Below are positions 55,167-63,940 of a stretch of DNA of 64,000 nt, piece by piece (position 1 is the first letter of the stretch; each line of letters starts with the position of its first letter). The DNA is taken from the NCBI RefSeq assembly GCF_001426195.1, contig NZ_LMRS01000034.1, positions 336,616 to 400,615 of the forward strand, in the 5' to 3' direction. The translations under genes were made by a program, and so were the position numbers. Origin of the DNA: Sphingomonas sp. Leaf339 (GTDB lineage Bacteria > Pseudomonadota > Alphaproteobacteria > Sphingomonadales > Sphingomonadaceae). A model generated the notes under the pieces. That model had not been told where the DNA came from. It saw only the letters and a program-made list of their open reading frames with translations, and searched no databases.

Positions 55167-57728
55167 ATGATCGCTTCTACCAAGTCCGTGCTGTTGCTCG
55201 GCACCTGTCTCACCATGCTCGGCATCGTGCTGCCAGCCGGCGCGGCATCCGCGCAGAGCGCCACACCGGTCGCTGCGCCAAGCACGCCAGAGAATGCAGA
55301 TACCGCGCAGGCAGCCGGCACCGACACAGCGGAGGACGATATCGGATCGGATATTATCGTCACCGGTTCGGCGCGACGGCAGCGCCGCTTCGACGTCTCC
55401 TATGCGGTGAACTCATTGGGGCAGGATGACATCAAGCGGCTGGCGCCACTCAACTTCGCCGATCTGCTGGGCAAGCTGCCGGGCATCCAGGTCGAGGCGA
55501 CCGGCGGCGAGGTGCAGAATGTCACCCGCATCCGCGGCATCCCGACCGATGACGGTTATGCCGTTTTTCAGCAGGACGGCTTGCCACTGTTCCACGACAT
55601 CAACGGCAATTTCTTCCGCGGCGACAGTCTCAACCGCTACGACCTGATGACCGAGCGGGTAGAGGTGGTGCGCGGCGGCCCCGCGCCGATCTTCGCCAGC
55701 CAGGCAGCCGCAATCGTCAACAACATCACCGTGACGGGCGGCGACACGCCGCGCGGCAAGGTGCAGGTGACGGCGGGCACCACCGATCTCTACCGGCTCG
55801 ACGCGGTGCAGTCCGGTCCGCTTGGCGGGGGCACCTATTATGCGGTCGGCGGCTATCTTCGCCGCGATGGCGGCCAGCGCGACAATGGCTTCCCGAACGA
55901 TCGCGGCGGCCAGATCCGGGCGAACATCAAGCACGATCTGGACAATGGTTCGGTGCGGCTGAGCGTCAACTATCTGAACGATCACAACAGCTTCTATCTG
56001 CCGATCCCGGTCGCCGATCCACGCAACCCCTCGGTATCTCTCAACCCCTATATCAATTTTTTCAGCGGAACGCTCAACTCGCCAGCGTTCCGTGGCGTGA
56101 CGCTCAAGTACCGCGATGCGGCCGGTGTGACGCAGAGCGAGACGCGCGATCTCGCCGATGGCCGGCATATGGAATACGGCAATATCGGTCTACAATATGA
56201 CGGTGAATTCAGCGGCTGGCAGCTGGCCGTGCGCGCCGGCTTTACCAAGGGGCGCCTGGATTTCGATGCGCTCTACTCGACGTCCAACCCGGTCGACGCC
56301 AATACTTTCGCCGCCGGTTTCCGCTCGGCCGCCAACACCGCCTTCGGTACTGTCGCGACGCCGGTAGCGCGGCTGGGCTATGCGCTGTCGGGCACGAACG
56401 GCGCCACTGCCTATGATCCCTATGCGTCATCGGGGCTGGTCGTGCAGGGCCAGTATCGCGGCGTTGGCTCGAGCTTCTATTCAGGGCAGGGCGATGTCAG
56501 CGTCACGCGCAAGTTCGACACCGGTATCGGCACGCACGACCTGCGGATCGGCGGCTATGGATCTGCCTATGGCCTGACCAACAAGGCGGTCTATCAGGAT
56601 TATCTGATGGAGGTGCGCGGCCAGCCGCGGACGCTCGATCTGGTCGCCTATTCGGCGACCGGCGCTGTGCTGGGTTCAGTTACCGATCGCGGCGTGTTGC
56701 GCTACGGCACGACGCTCAATCAGGGCAAGGTCGATTCCACCGTCTATGCGCTCTACGGCAACGACACCTGGGAGATTACGCGCGGCCTGCGGCTTGATGG
56801 CGGCATTCGGCACGAATGGTATCATATCGATGGCTACGGCCTGACTTCGACATCAGTTAATCTGGGCGACCCCACCACGCTGGCCGGCAACAACGTCCGC
56901 AGCTTCGACGGTGCCCGCCAATCGCGCAAGGACAGTCCGACCGCCACCAACTGGACGATCGGCGTCAACTACGACGTGAGCAACAATTTCGGTGGCTACG
57001 CCCGCGCCTCGCATTTGGAAGTACCGCCGCAGTCGAGCAGCTATTACGGCATCAACCCGGTATTGGTGAAGACGAAGGCCGATCAGTACGAAGCCGGCCT
57101 GAAGACGTCGTTCGGCCGCAACTACCTGTACCTCACCGGCTTCTACACCAAGTTCGATCCGTTCAACGCGTCGTTCGTGGCATTCAACCCCACCACCGGC
57201 CGCAATGACCAGGCGGTGCCGTTCATCGGCCAGGCCGAGGTCAAAGGCGTCGAGATCGACGGTGCGCTGGTGCCGGTGCCCTGGTTCTTCGTATCGGGAT
57301 CGTTCACCTATCAGGACCCGAAGTACAAGAATCTGGAGAACACCGCCGGTGCCGACCCCACCGCCGTCAACGGTAACCAGATCATCCGCGAGCCCAAGGT
57401 ATTTGGCAACGTGCGCCCCACATTCTCGTTCGAAGCCGGCAGCAGCCAAGTCGAACTTTATGGTCGTTATGAATATGTCGGCCGCCGTTTTGTCGACCTC
57501 TTCAACAACACTCGGCTACCATCCTATAATACCTTCGGTCTGGGTGGGACGCTGACGTCCAATGGCTTCCAGTTCCAGGTGGTCGGTGACAACATCTTCA
57601 ACAACAAGGGCCTGACCGAGGGTAATCCCCGCACCGACCAGCTCGACGGACAGACTTCACGTGACGCGATCTATGGCCGCCCGATATTCGGCCGCAGCGT
57701 GCGCTTCATCGTCAGCAAGTCGTGGTGA
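55167..57728 (+). CDS. TonB-dependent receptor
   Basis: Outer-membrane receptor of 853 aa; ATG 55167 follows GGGGGAAATA, with leader LGIVLPAGAASAQ. TonB-box region DIIVTGSARRQRRF; the plug reads LGKLPGIQVEATGGEVQNVT and VEVVRGGPAPIFASQAAAIVN. The barrel ends SVRFIVSKSW, with terminal Trp. This plug is of a different class from the other five receptors. Its stop overlaps the start of the YdcF-like gene, so the two proteins are translationally coupled and probably act together. Ligand unknown. Confidence 0.92.
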   Translation: MIASTKSVLLLGTCLTMLGIVLPAGAASAQSATPVAAPSTPENADTAQAAGTDTAEDDIGSDIIVTGSARRQRRFDVSYAVNSLGQDDIKRLAPLNFADLLGKLPGIQVEATGGEVQNVTRIRGIPTDDGYAVFQQDGLPLFHDINGNFFRGDSLNRYDLMTERVEVVRGGPAPIFASQAAAIVNNITVTGGDTPRGKVQVTAGTTDLYRLDAVQSGPLGGGTYYAVGGYLRRDGGQRDNGFPNDRGGQIRANIKHDLDNGSVRLSVNYLNDHNSFYLPIPVADPRNPSVSLNPYINFFSGTLNSPAFRGVTLKYRDAAGVTQSETRDLADGRHMEYGNIGLQYDGEFSGWQLAVRAGFTKGRLDFDALYSTSNPVDANTFAAGFRSAANTAFGTVATPVARLGYALSGTNGATAYDPYASSGLVVQGQYRGVGSSFYSGQGDVSVTRKFDTGIGTHDLRIGGYGSAYGLTNKAVYQDYLMEVRGQPRTLDLVAYSATGAVLGSVTDRGVLRYGTTLNQGKVDSTVYALYGNDTWEITRGLRLDGGIRHEWYHIDGYGLTSTSVNLGDPTTLAGNNVRSFDGARQSRKDSPTATNWTIGVNYDVSNNFGGYARASHLEVPPQSSSYYGINPVLVKTKADQYEAGLKTSFGRNYLYLTGFYTKFDPFNASFVAFNPTTGRNDQAVPFIGQAEVKGVEIDGALVPVPWFFVSGSFTYQDPKYKNLENTAGADPTAVNGNQIIREPKVFGNVRPTFSFEAGSSQVELYGRYEYVGRRFVDLFNNTRLPSYNTFGLGGTLTSNGFQFQVVGDNIFNNKGLTEGNPRTDQLDGQTSRDAIYGRPIFGRSVRFIVSKSW

Positions 57729-58810
57729 GACACAGCGCCGCAGCGATGATGATCGCGGCCTTGCTCGCTGTGATCCCGGCTGCGGCGGTGCCTGTTCGCG
57801 ACGCTCATCTGGCCGCCATGGCGGACCGGCTGTTCCCGTCGCTGCGCGGGCGCGCACTGGCGGGCACGGAAAGGCAACGGCGGATCGCTGCCTGCGCTGG
57901 TGCCGCGCCCTGTTTGGTCGAGGCCGCGATCTGGCGCGACGACGAGCGCGAGGCGCTTGCTCGCGGTGCCGGCACCGCTGCCGACGACGTGCGGCGTGAG
58001 ATCGACGGCTTGAACGAAGTGCTGCGCGTCTATGGCGTCGGCAAGCTGCCGCGCTATCCCTTGATCGATGGTTCGGACGAGGCGTTCGGCAGCGCCGGCT
58101 TTGCGGCGAAAGTCGCTGACGCGGTGACGCTCGCCACGCTGCAGGGTGACGATCCCGCGGTCAAAGGCGATCCCAGCCTTTCTCTGGCTCTCGCCTTGCT
58201 TGACGTGAACGACAAAGACCAGGCGATTGCATTCGAGCCGCTCGACAAGCGATACAATGCCGGCGCGATAGCGAAGGCTCAGCGGCTGGACTGGTCGCGC
58301 TTCCAATACAGCGCGATTATCGCGTTGGGCGTCGGACCCGACGATCTTACAACGCCGCTCAGCGCTCGCGGAAAGGCCAACGTCAGGCTGGCTGCGAATG
58401 CGTTCAATCAAGGTTTGGCACCTTTTATCATCGTCAGCGGCAGCGCGGTCCACCCTCGCGACACACCTCATGTCGAGGCGGTGGAGATGCGCCGTGCTTT
58501 AATCGATCGGTTTGGTATTGCGGCCAACGCAATCATAGTCGAACCCTATGCACGGCATACTACCACCAACCTGCGCAACGCGACTCGGCAGCTTATTCGA
58601 CTCGGCGCGCCGCTGGGTCACGACACGCTCGTCGTCAGCAACACCGCACATATCGATGCGATCGCCAGTCCGGCATTCACCACGCGCAATCAGCGAGAAC
58701 TTGGATATCAACCGGGCCGAATCGGGCCACGCCGCTCGCAAAATGCGATCACGTTCCGCCCCGATGCGGCTTCACGGCGCGTAGACCCCATCGATCCGCT
58801 TGATCCTTAA
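57725..58810 (+). CDS. YdcF-like (DUF218) exported protein
   Basis: Protein of about 361 aa starting at GTG 57725 (GTGA overlap with the receptor stop; GTG 57722 is an alternative). Leader MMIAALLAVIPAAAVP. The DUF218/YdcF core is in residues about 190-340: SAIIALGVGPDD, LSARGKANVRLAANAF, FIIVSGSAVHP...HVEAVEMRRAL, IIVEPYARHTTTNLRNATR and LVVSNTAHIDAI. An N-terminal 150-residue extension with paired cysteines (AACAGAAPC) is extra to the short YdcF proteins. Family function is poorly defined; some members act in envelope biogenesis. Coupling to a TBDR suggests an uptake-related role. Confidence 0.82.
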   Translation: MRHSAAAMMIAALLAVIPAAAVPVRDAHLAAMADRLFPSLRGRALAGTERQRRIAACAGAAPCLVEAAIWRDDEREALARGAGTAADDVRREIDGLNEVLRVYGVGKLPRYPLIDGSDEAFGSAGFAAKVADAVTLATLQGDDPAVKGDPSLSLALALLDVNDKDQAIAFEPLDKRYNAGAIAKAQRLDWSRFQYSAIIALGVGPDDLTTPLSARGKANVRLAANAFNQGLAPFIIVSGSAVHPRDTPHVEAVEMRRALIDRFGIAANAIIVEPYARHTTTNLRNATRQLIRLGAPLGHDTLVVSNTAHIDAIASPAFTTRNQRELGYQPGRIGPRRSQNAITFRPDAASRRVDPIDPLDP

Positions 58811-59074
58811 ATCTCGCTCGTCGTGTGCGAGTTGGTTTACGCTCCGAAACTGAAACGACCCATCCTCACTGATTCAACGTGACGTACCGGTTCACCAGAT
58901 CCGGACAATGACTCAGATGGAATTAACGTTTTGTGAAGGCGCCTTTTGGCGACACCGCAACCGGCTAATCAGCTATCCGTTACGAAAACCGGGTGCGTAC
59001 CAAAGTTGGCCGAGGACCCGGGCCTGTCTGTTATTCCTTTGCAATCATAGATTTGATCCGCTCCTTTGCCGTTC

Positions 59075-59428
59075 ATGATGCTCCTCTCTCTAATGCTCGC
59101 CAGCGCGACGACTCCGATAATTTCCCCCACCGGAACAAAGGTCGACGTACGTGAACTTTCGTCCGACGCTTTTTCGGGTCGTGGGCCGGGAGAAGATGGA
59201 GAAGCGGTAACCCTTGCTCATCTTGAGCAGCAGTTCGCCAAGGCTGGATTTGAGCCTGCCGGCGAGCATGGCGGCTGGTATCAGGAGATGCCTCTCGTCC
59301 GACTTGACCGATGACCGGGCGCTACACTGTCGCTGACCGTTGCGGTTCGGGCGATGCCGCTTGCTATCGGCCGTCAGGCCTCACTCCAGCTCGCCAACGC
59401 TGGGCAAACGCAGATTACTAGTGCCTAG
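59075..59428 (+). pseudogene. M28 peptidase N-terminal relic
   Basis: A leader-like start (MMLLSLMLASATT) leads to VRELSSDAFSGRGPGEDGEA, HLEQQFAKAGFEPAGEHGGW and YQEMPLVRLDR, matching the N-terminus of secreted M28 aminopeptidases. A TGA at 59312 interrupts it, but the same frame then continues PGATLSLTV...AIGRQASLQLANAGQTQ up to TAG 59426. The metal-binding catalytic domain is missing altogether. Confidence 0.72.
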
Positions 59429-59599
59429 CTGGCAAGGTGGAGGCGTCCGGCACTCATAGCGATCTGCTTGCGGGCGGAGGCCGCTATGCGGAACCGTTTG
59501 AACTCCAAGCTGCGGGCTATCGATGATCTGCTTCGCGGCGGTGACTGATCCAATCCCGGACGTTGACAGGCGCTTTTGACTTTCCGAACATCGGACGCT

Positions 59600-59990
59600 C
59601 ATTCATATCCTTGCGAAACCTGACGTGCATAAGCATTCCGACACGATCTCAGCGCGCAAGCGGGATGACCGGCAACCGTTACACCAGCGGGGACATTGCG
59701 GGTGACGACACTGCCTGCGCCAACGATCTCGTCGTCGCCGACGGTGTGCCAGGCAGGATCAGCTCTGCGCCGCCTATCCAGACGTTTCAGCCGATGGTGA
59801 CGGGCGGCCGGAACTCGAGCATTTGCCTCGAATAGCCAGATCGCACGGATGGATGTTGGAGCCGTAGTCGCAGTGCACCGGCGGCCTGAGCGTTTCACGC
59901 GCTCGGCGAGACCAAGCCGTTCTGACAGTAGCGTACGGCGCTCTGCCGCCGTCCCCGTGGAAGCGCGATTGTAGCAATCAAGTCACGCAG
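59600..59990 (-). pseudogene. Sugar O-acetyltransferase (Maa/LacA type) relic
   Basis: Minus-strand readings in different frames give AERRTLLSERLG, PPVHCDYGSNIH, a PPVTIG-stop-NVWIGGAELILPG stretch and DEIVGAGSVVTRNVPAGVTVAGHPA. These are the ordered landmarks of maltose/galactoside acetyltransferases, with the middle of the beta-helix deleted. Several frameshifts and a stop make it non-functional. Confidence 0.7.
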
Positions 59991-60067
59991 CGGCGCGTGC
60001 CGCATTCGCGGATCGTCGGCGACGCAGAGCGTACTTGCCGACATACGTTGCCTCTGCCTCGTCGCGA

Positions 60068-60757
60068 TCAACTCAGGTCGTGGAGGTCCTTGCCCAGCGG
60101 TGCGATGATGCTGAGGTCAGAGAACATGACCTCCAGGCCAGCACATTCGGGCGTACACGCCATCGGTCCGACCTGATAAAACGCGGCGATCGGAAAGGGC
60201 GCCAGCCGTACCAGTGGCCAGGTCTTGCCATCTGCCGAAACCTGCAACCGCAGGACGCCATTGGCGACGGTCGCGCGCATCCAGAAATCCTGCGCGTCAT
60301 GCTCGTAAGGTCCGGTCGCCCAATCCGACTTGCCGTCAGTCAGCACGCTGCTCAGCATCGCGCGCCCGTCGGACAGTTCGATCCCGGCCTTGACCCAGCG
60401 CCGTTCGTCGACACGCACCATGATGCCCGCCTGATCGTAGAGCTTCTGATACTGGCCGCGAATACGCAGCTGGGCGGTGAACGCGGCAGGCGCGGTGAAG
60501 CCAAGAAAATGACCGCTGTCTCGGGTGAAACCATAATGCGTCTCGCGCCAGAAATCGCTGCCCTTGTCGGTGACGAGCGTCAGGTCTCCGCCGGGGGCGA
60601 CCTTCCAGGACTTCGGCGCGTTCACCCAGCGGCCGTCACGGCGCTCAAGCGCCGAGGCCTTCACGCTTTGTGCCGTCGCGGTACCGGCATTGCCCGCGAT
60701 CGCAAGTGCCGCAGCTCCACCGATTACCGTTCGCCTGCTCACCCGATCTTCTATCAA
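60068..60757 (-). CDS. DUF1349 exported protein
   Basis: Protein of 229 aa with a Tat-like leader (VSRRTVIGGAAALAIAGNAGTATAQ). The mature part is a concanavalin-like jelly roll of the DUF1349 type: FWRETHYGFTRDSGHFLGF, YDQAGIMVRVDERRWVKAGIEL, ATGPYEHDAQDFWMRA, LQVSADGKTWPLVRLAPFP, VGPMACTPECAGLEVMFSD. The family is thought to bind carbohydrates; function here is unknown. It is divergent from a TetR gene with a perfect inverted repeat between them, so it is the likely regulated partner. Confidence 0.85.
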   Translation of the reverse strand: MIEDRVSRRTVIGGAAALAIAGNAGTATAQSVKASALERRDGRWVNAPKSWKVAPGGDLTLVTDKGSDFWRETHYGFTRDSGHFLGFTAPAAFTAQLRIRGQYQKLYDQAGIMVRVDERRWVKAGIELSDGRAMLSSVLTDGKSDWATGPYEHDAQDFWMRATVANGVLRLQVSADGKTWPLVRLAPFPIAAFYQVGPMACTPECAGLEVMFSDLSIIAPLGKDLHDLS

Positions 60758-60785
60758 AGTCTGTGCCTTTAACGATCATCGACTT

Positions 60786-60803
60786 TATGTACATGTGTAC
60801 ATA
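60786..60803. promoter_or_regulatory. TetR operator candidate
   Basis: TATGTACA (60786-60793) and its exact complement TGTACATA (60796-60803) are separated by TG. The 8-2-8 repeat lies midway between the divergent DUF1349 and TetR starts, the usual place for an autoregulatory TetR site. Confidence 0.65.
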
Positions 60804-60827
60804 ACTCGCGAACGAGGTAAACAGGCG

Positions 60828-61376
60828 ATGACCCAACAGTCTCGGCGCAACGATCCAGCGCGCCGACAGCGCATCATCGATGCGACGCTGGTGGTCATCG
60901 CCGATCACGGAACCGCGGCGACGACTCATCGCCGCATCGCTGCGGCTGCGCAGGTGCCGCTGGGATCGGTCACCTATTACTTCGCGACGCTGGAAGAATT
61001 GCTCACGGCAGCCTTCCTGCAACTAGCGGCGGAATCGTCTGCCGCTTTTCGCGCGCGCCTGAAGGCCGCTACGGACCGGGTAACGGCGTGTACGGCGGTC
61101 ATCGACATCATCGCGAACCACGTCTGGGCAGAGCCCCGCACGCTGTTATTGAGCTACGAACTCTACGCCTTCGCCGCGCGGCATCCGCCGGTCGGCGCGG
61201 TCATGCAACGCTGGATGGACAGCAGCCGGGAGGCGCTGAGCCGCTTCTTCGACCCGCTCACGGCGCGCGCGCTTGATGCGTTAATCGAGGGTATCGGCAT
61301 CCACAATTCGATCGATTGCGCGCCCCTCGACCGTGATGCGGTCAAGATTATCGTCGCGCGGATCGCCAATTGCTAG
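60828..61376 (+). CDS. TetR-family transcriptional regulator
   Basis: Protein of 182 aa from ATG 60828; the frame is open upstream but that part is antisense to the DUF1349 gene. The N-terminal HTH reads RRQRIIDATLVVIADHGTAATTHRRIAAAAQVPLGSVTYYFATLEELLTAAF in outline, with the GSVTYYF recognition helix end typical of TetR. The C-terminal all-helical ligand domain is short. It probably represses itself and the divergent DUF1349 gene. The inducer is unknown. Confidence 0.9.
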   Translation: MTQQSRRNDPARRQRIIDATLVVIADHGTAATTHRRIAAAAQVPLGSVTYYFATLEELLTAAFLQLAAESSAAFRARLKAATDRVTACTAVIDIIANHVWAEPRTLLLSYELYAFAARHPPVGAVMQRWMDSSREALSRFFDPLTARALDALIEGIGIHNSIDCAPLDRDAVKIIVARIANC

Positions 61377-61676
61377 CCGGCCCGAACCAGCAGGCCGCCA
61401 CAGCGCAAACGGAACTACTGTCGGCATCAAGGCCATGCTGAAGGTATTGATGCCTCATGCTCACAATCGATAATCCACTCAGGCTTACGTCAAATGCGGC
61501 CTGCTCCAAACTACGATCATGCCGCCGTGCAAAGCGAGAACAGTTCGGCATGACCCATAATCAGACGTCCCCGCCCCCTGCCCAGCTTCCCAACTTCGGC
61601 CGCTCGTTCTTCTCCGCGTTACGACCGCTTTTGGCGCATGGCCCTTAGAACTCGAATGTCGCGAATGGGCGATAGT
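61377..61676. other. Gene-free interval
   Basis: About 300 bp between a TetR gene and the convergent J-domain gene. No credible coding frame; it holds one copy of a degenerate CCCAACTTCGGCCGCTC motif (near 61588). Confidence 0.5.
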
Positions 61677-62213
61677 TTAGGAAGCAGGCTGGCCAAGTCC
61701 GAGTTTTGCGCCCGATGAGCTGCGGACGGCTTTTGCAGGAGGCTCAGGCACGGGATGAGCGTCGACGCTACGTCGAACCGGAGATGCCAATCCGGATTCC
61801 TCATTGTACAAAACCAGGATTGTAGCGATCGGTGCGGCGGTGAGGATCAGCAGGAAAAGGCCCATCAGCCATTCGTTGGTCGCTAGTGGCTGCGAGAAGC
61901 TACCGCTGGGCTGCATTGACGGGTGAGGTCGCATCGGGCGCCTGCCGGCTTTCCTGGGGTGAAACGGGCGATCCGCGGTCGATCGAGAAGCAGACGGCCT
62001 GATCTGCGAGCGATCATAGGCTGCGCGTGCTTCCTGCTTTCCCAAAACGGCATACGCCTCGTTGATTTCTTTCGCACGAGCAGAAACATCCACACCATGA
62101 TTGGCATCGGGATGATATTGACGGAGCAGCGCTTTCCACGCGGCGTGGATAGTGTCGCGACTTGCCGTCGATGGCACCCCTAGAACAGAATAATAGTCGG
62201 GTGAGAGCGCCAT
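61677..62213 (-). CDS. J-domain protein with C-terminal membrane segment
   Basis: Protein of 178 aa. Residues about 5-68 form a J-domain: YYSVLGVPSTASRDTIHAAW, the invariant HPD in RQYHPDANHG, and KEINEAYAVLGKQEARAAYD. There is no Gly/Phe or zinc-finger region, so this is a class C co-chaperone that should stimulate a DnaK ATPase. A hydrophobic segment (WLMGLFLLILTAAPIATILVL, about 114-135) predicts anchoring in the membrane, followed by a Pro-rich tail. It stands alone between relic-rich sequence and the IS element. Confidence 0.88.
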   Translation of the reverse strand: MALSPDYYSVLGVPSTASRDTIHAAWKALLRQYHPDANHGVDVSARAKEINEAYAVLGKQEARAAYDRSQIRPSASRSTADRPFHPRKAGRRPMRPHPSMQPSGSFSQPLATNEWLMGLFLLILTAAPIATILVLYNEESGLASPVRRSVDAHPVPEPPAKAVRSSSGAKLGLGQPAS

Positions 62214-62627
62214 CTAGCTCTTATTTGCGGCTAAAAAGCGAAAAAGGAAAGTCCGTCTGGCGCGTGAATTTATTCGGCCTTCTCGGTGATCCAAAGGGCG
62301 GCTTTTAGGCGCCAATAGCCAGATGGCTACCATTCCCATCCGTAACTTCGTGCTTTCGACGACACCACGCCGCCCCCCGGAGCTGACCAGTAGCGGAAGT
62401 TCGTCGGGGTTATCCGCTTCCCAACTTTAGCCGTCGGCTCATCTTGCCGAATGTATCGCGAGCAGCAATCTAAATTCAGGCGCGCGACGAACCGCTAGCC
62501 AGATTTGGGCGTCGGTGGAGCGCAGCTGCCTCACACGTACCCGCGCATCACGTTTCCGCGGGGCAGACGACCCGCCTATACTATACCACCGGACACATGC
62601 ATCCCGCATCCTATGCGTGGCTGGTCT
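62214..62627. other. Gene-free interval before the IS element
   Basis: These 414 bp contain no recognisable gene. A degenerate copy of the CCCAACTT...CGGCTCATC motif lies near 62420. The interval ends at the duplicated IS end. Confidence 0.5.
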
Positions 62628-62723
62628 TGATCTTTCCCTGACTCGGCGGACACGCTGGGTTAGCTGGTCATGCGCTGCTCGGCCTGTTCGGGCGTGAGAT
62701 ACCCGAGGGCCGAGTGCATGCGG
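62628..62723. repeat. 96-bp direct copy of IS left end
   Basis: Bases 62628-62723 are identical to 62725-62820, the inverted repeat and orfB 3' end of the adjacent insertion sequence. Only this end fragment is present, directly abutting the full element with one base between. Confidence 0.92.
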
Positions 62724-62756
62724 CTGATCTTTCCCTGACTCGGCGGACACGCTGGG

Positions 62757-63620
62757 TTAGCTGGTCATGCGCTGCTCGGCCTGTTCGGGCGTGAGATACC
62801 CGAGGGCCGAGTGCATGCGGTTTCGATTGTAGTAGCCCTCGATGTATCCGAACAGCGCCTGTCTCGCCTCGGCCTGCGTCGCCCATCGGCGCTGATGGAC
62901 GAGTTCGACCTTCAGGGTGTGGAAAAAGCTCTCCATCGGGGCATTGTCATAACAATTGCCGGTGCGGCTCATCGAAGGCACCGCGCCGATCGCAGCCAGG
63001 TGATCGACATAGGCGCCAGCCGCATATTGCGACCCGCGATCCGAGTGGCAGATGAGACCGGGCGCTGGTCGCTGTCGCTGTGCTGCCATCATCAGCGCCG
63101 CGAGCGGCAGCTCGGTGCGCATATGGTCGCGCATCGCCCAACCCACGATCTTGCGGGTTGCCAGGTCGAGCACCGCCGCCAGGTACAGCCAGCCTTCGCC
63201 GGTCGCGATATACGTGATGTCGGCGAGCCAGATCCGGTTCAGTGTCGGTGCTGAGAAGCGCTGCGCCAGCAGGTTTGGCGCGATCGGTAGATAGTGACGG
63301 CTGTCGGTCGTGCATGGTCGGAAGCGGCGTCCGGCCAGCGCTCGGATACGATGCCGACGCATCAGCCGCTCGACGCGGCCACGACTGCATCGATGGCCTT
63401 CCGCCCGCAGGGCGGCATGCATCCTCGGCGATCCGTATCGGCCCTGATGTCGTGCCTGGAGCCGGCGCACGTTGTCCAGCAGCACCAGGTTCGCCGTCGT
63501 TCGCGCGCTCGGTGCCCGACCACGCCAGTCGTAATAGCCGCTGCGCGACACGCCGAGCATGCGGCACATGACGTTCACCGGCCAGGTGGACGCATGCTGC
63601 TCGATAAAGGCGAACTTCAT
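62757..63620 (-). CDS. IS3-family transposase OrfB (DDE integrase)
   Basis: Protein of 287 aa. HTH_21-like N-terminus (CRMLGVSRSGYYDWRGRAPS), then YGSPRMHAALRAEG, and the rve catalytic core: WLADITYIATGEGWLYLAAVLDL (first Asp), ICHSDRGSQYAAGAY (second Asp), MSRTGNCYDNAPMESFFHTLKVE (Glu). The end ALGYLTPEQAE is typical. The ATG overlaps the orfA stop by 4 bases, but the active transposase is probably the OrfAB fusion made by frameshifting. Confidence 0.95.
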   Translation of the reverse strand: MKFAFIEQHASTWPVNVMCRMLGVSRSGYYDWRGRAPSARTTANLVLLDNVRRLQARHQGRYGSPRMHAALRAEGHRCSRGRVERLMRRHRIRALAGRRFRPCTTDSRHYLPIAPNLLAQRFSAPTLNRIWLADITYIATGEGWLYLAAVLDLATRKIVGWAMRDHMRTELPLAALMMAAQRQRPAPGLICHSDRGSQYAAGAYVDHLAAIGAVPSMSRTGNCYDNAPMESFFHTLKVELVHQRRWATQAEARQALFGYIEGYYNRNRMHSALGYLTPEQAEQRMTS

Positions 63621-63940
63621 CGCGGCATCTCCGCAAAGATGCCGACGGCTTTTTTTAATATGTCGCGCTCCATCCGCGCACGGTCCAGCTCGCGCCGCAG
63701 CTTCGCAATCTCGGACGCCTGATCAGCCGGCGACGCCATCGTCGATACTGGCGGCTTCGCCGTCGGGCCCGCCGGCGGGCCGCTACTCTCCTGCAACTTG
63801 CGCTGCCAGCGACGCAGCATCGTTGGCATGATCCCCAACTCGCCCGCAATCTCCGTCTGCGGCCGACCGCTCGTCTCCCACAGCGCCACCGCTTCCCGCT
63901 TGAACTCGTCCGTGAACCGACGCTTCGTCGTACTCGCCAT
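63617..63940 (-). CDS. IS3-family transposase OrfA
   Basis: Protein of 107 aa from ATG 63940 (AGGAGG 6 nt upstream). HTH_8-type DNA-binding start (RRFTDEFKREAVALWETSGR, IAGELGIMPTMLRRW) and a leucine-zipper-like coiled coil (EIAKLRRELDRARMERDILKKAV) for dimerisation. The A7G slip sequence lies at the DILKKA codons, so ribosomes can shift into orfB. Confidence 0.92.
   Translation of the reverse strand: MASTTKRRFTDEFKREAVALWETSGRPQTEIAGELGIMPTMLRRWQRKLQESSGPPAGPTAKPPVSTMASPADQASEIAKLRRELDRARMERDILKKAVGIFAEMPR
63649..63656 (-). promoter_or_regulatory. -1 programmed frameshift site (A7G)
   Basis: On the coding strand AAAAAAAG (63656 down to 63649) lies within the LysLys codons of orfA, the usual IS3 slip site. 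A -1 shift leads through SRRHLCGDAA straight into the orfB reading frame at its ATG, producing the OrfAB transposase. The following GCCGTCGGC could form a small stimulatory stem. Confidence 0.75.
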
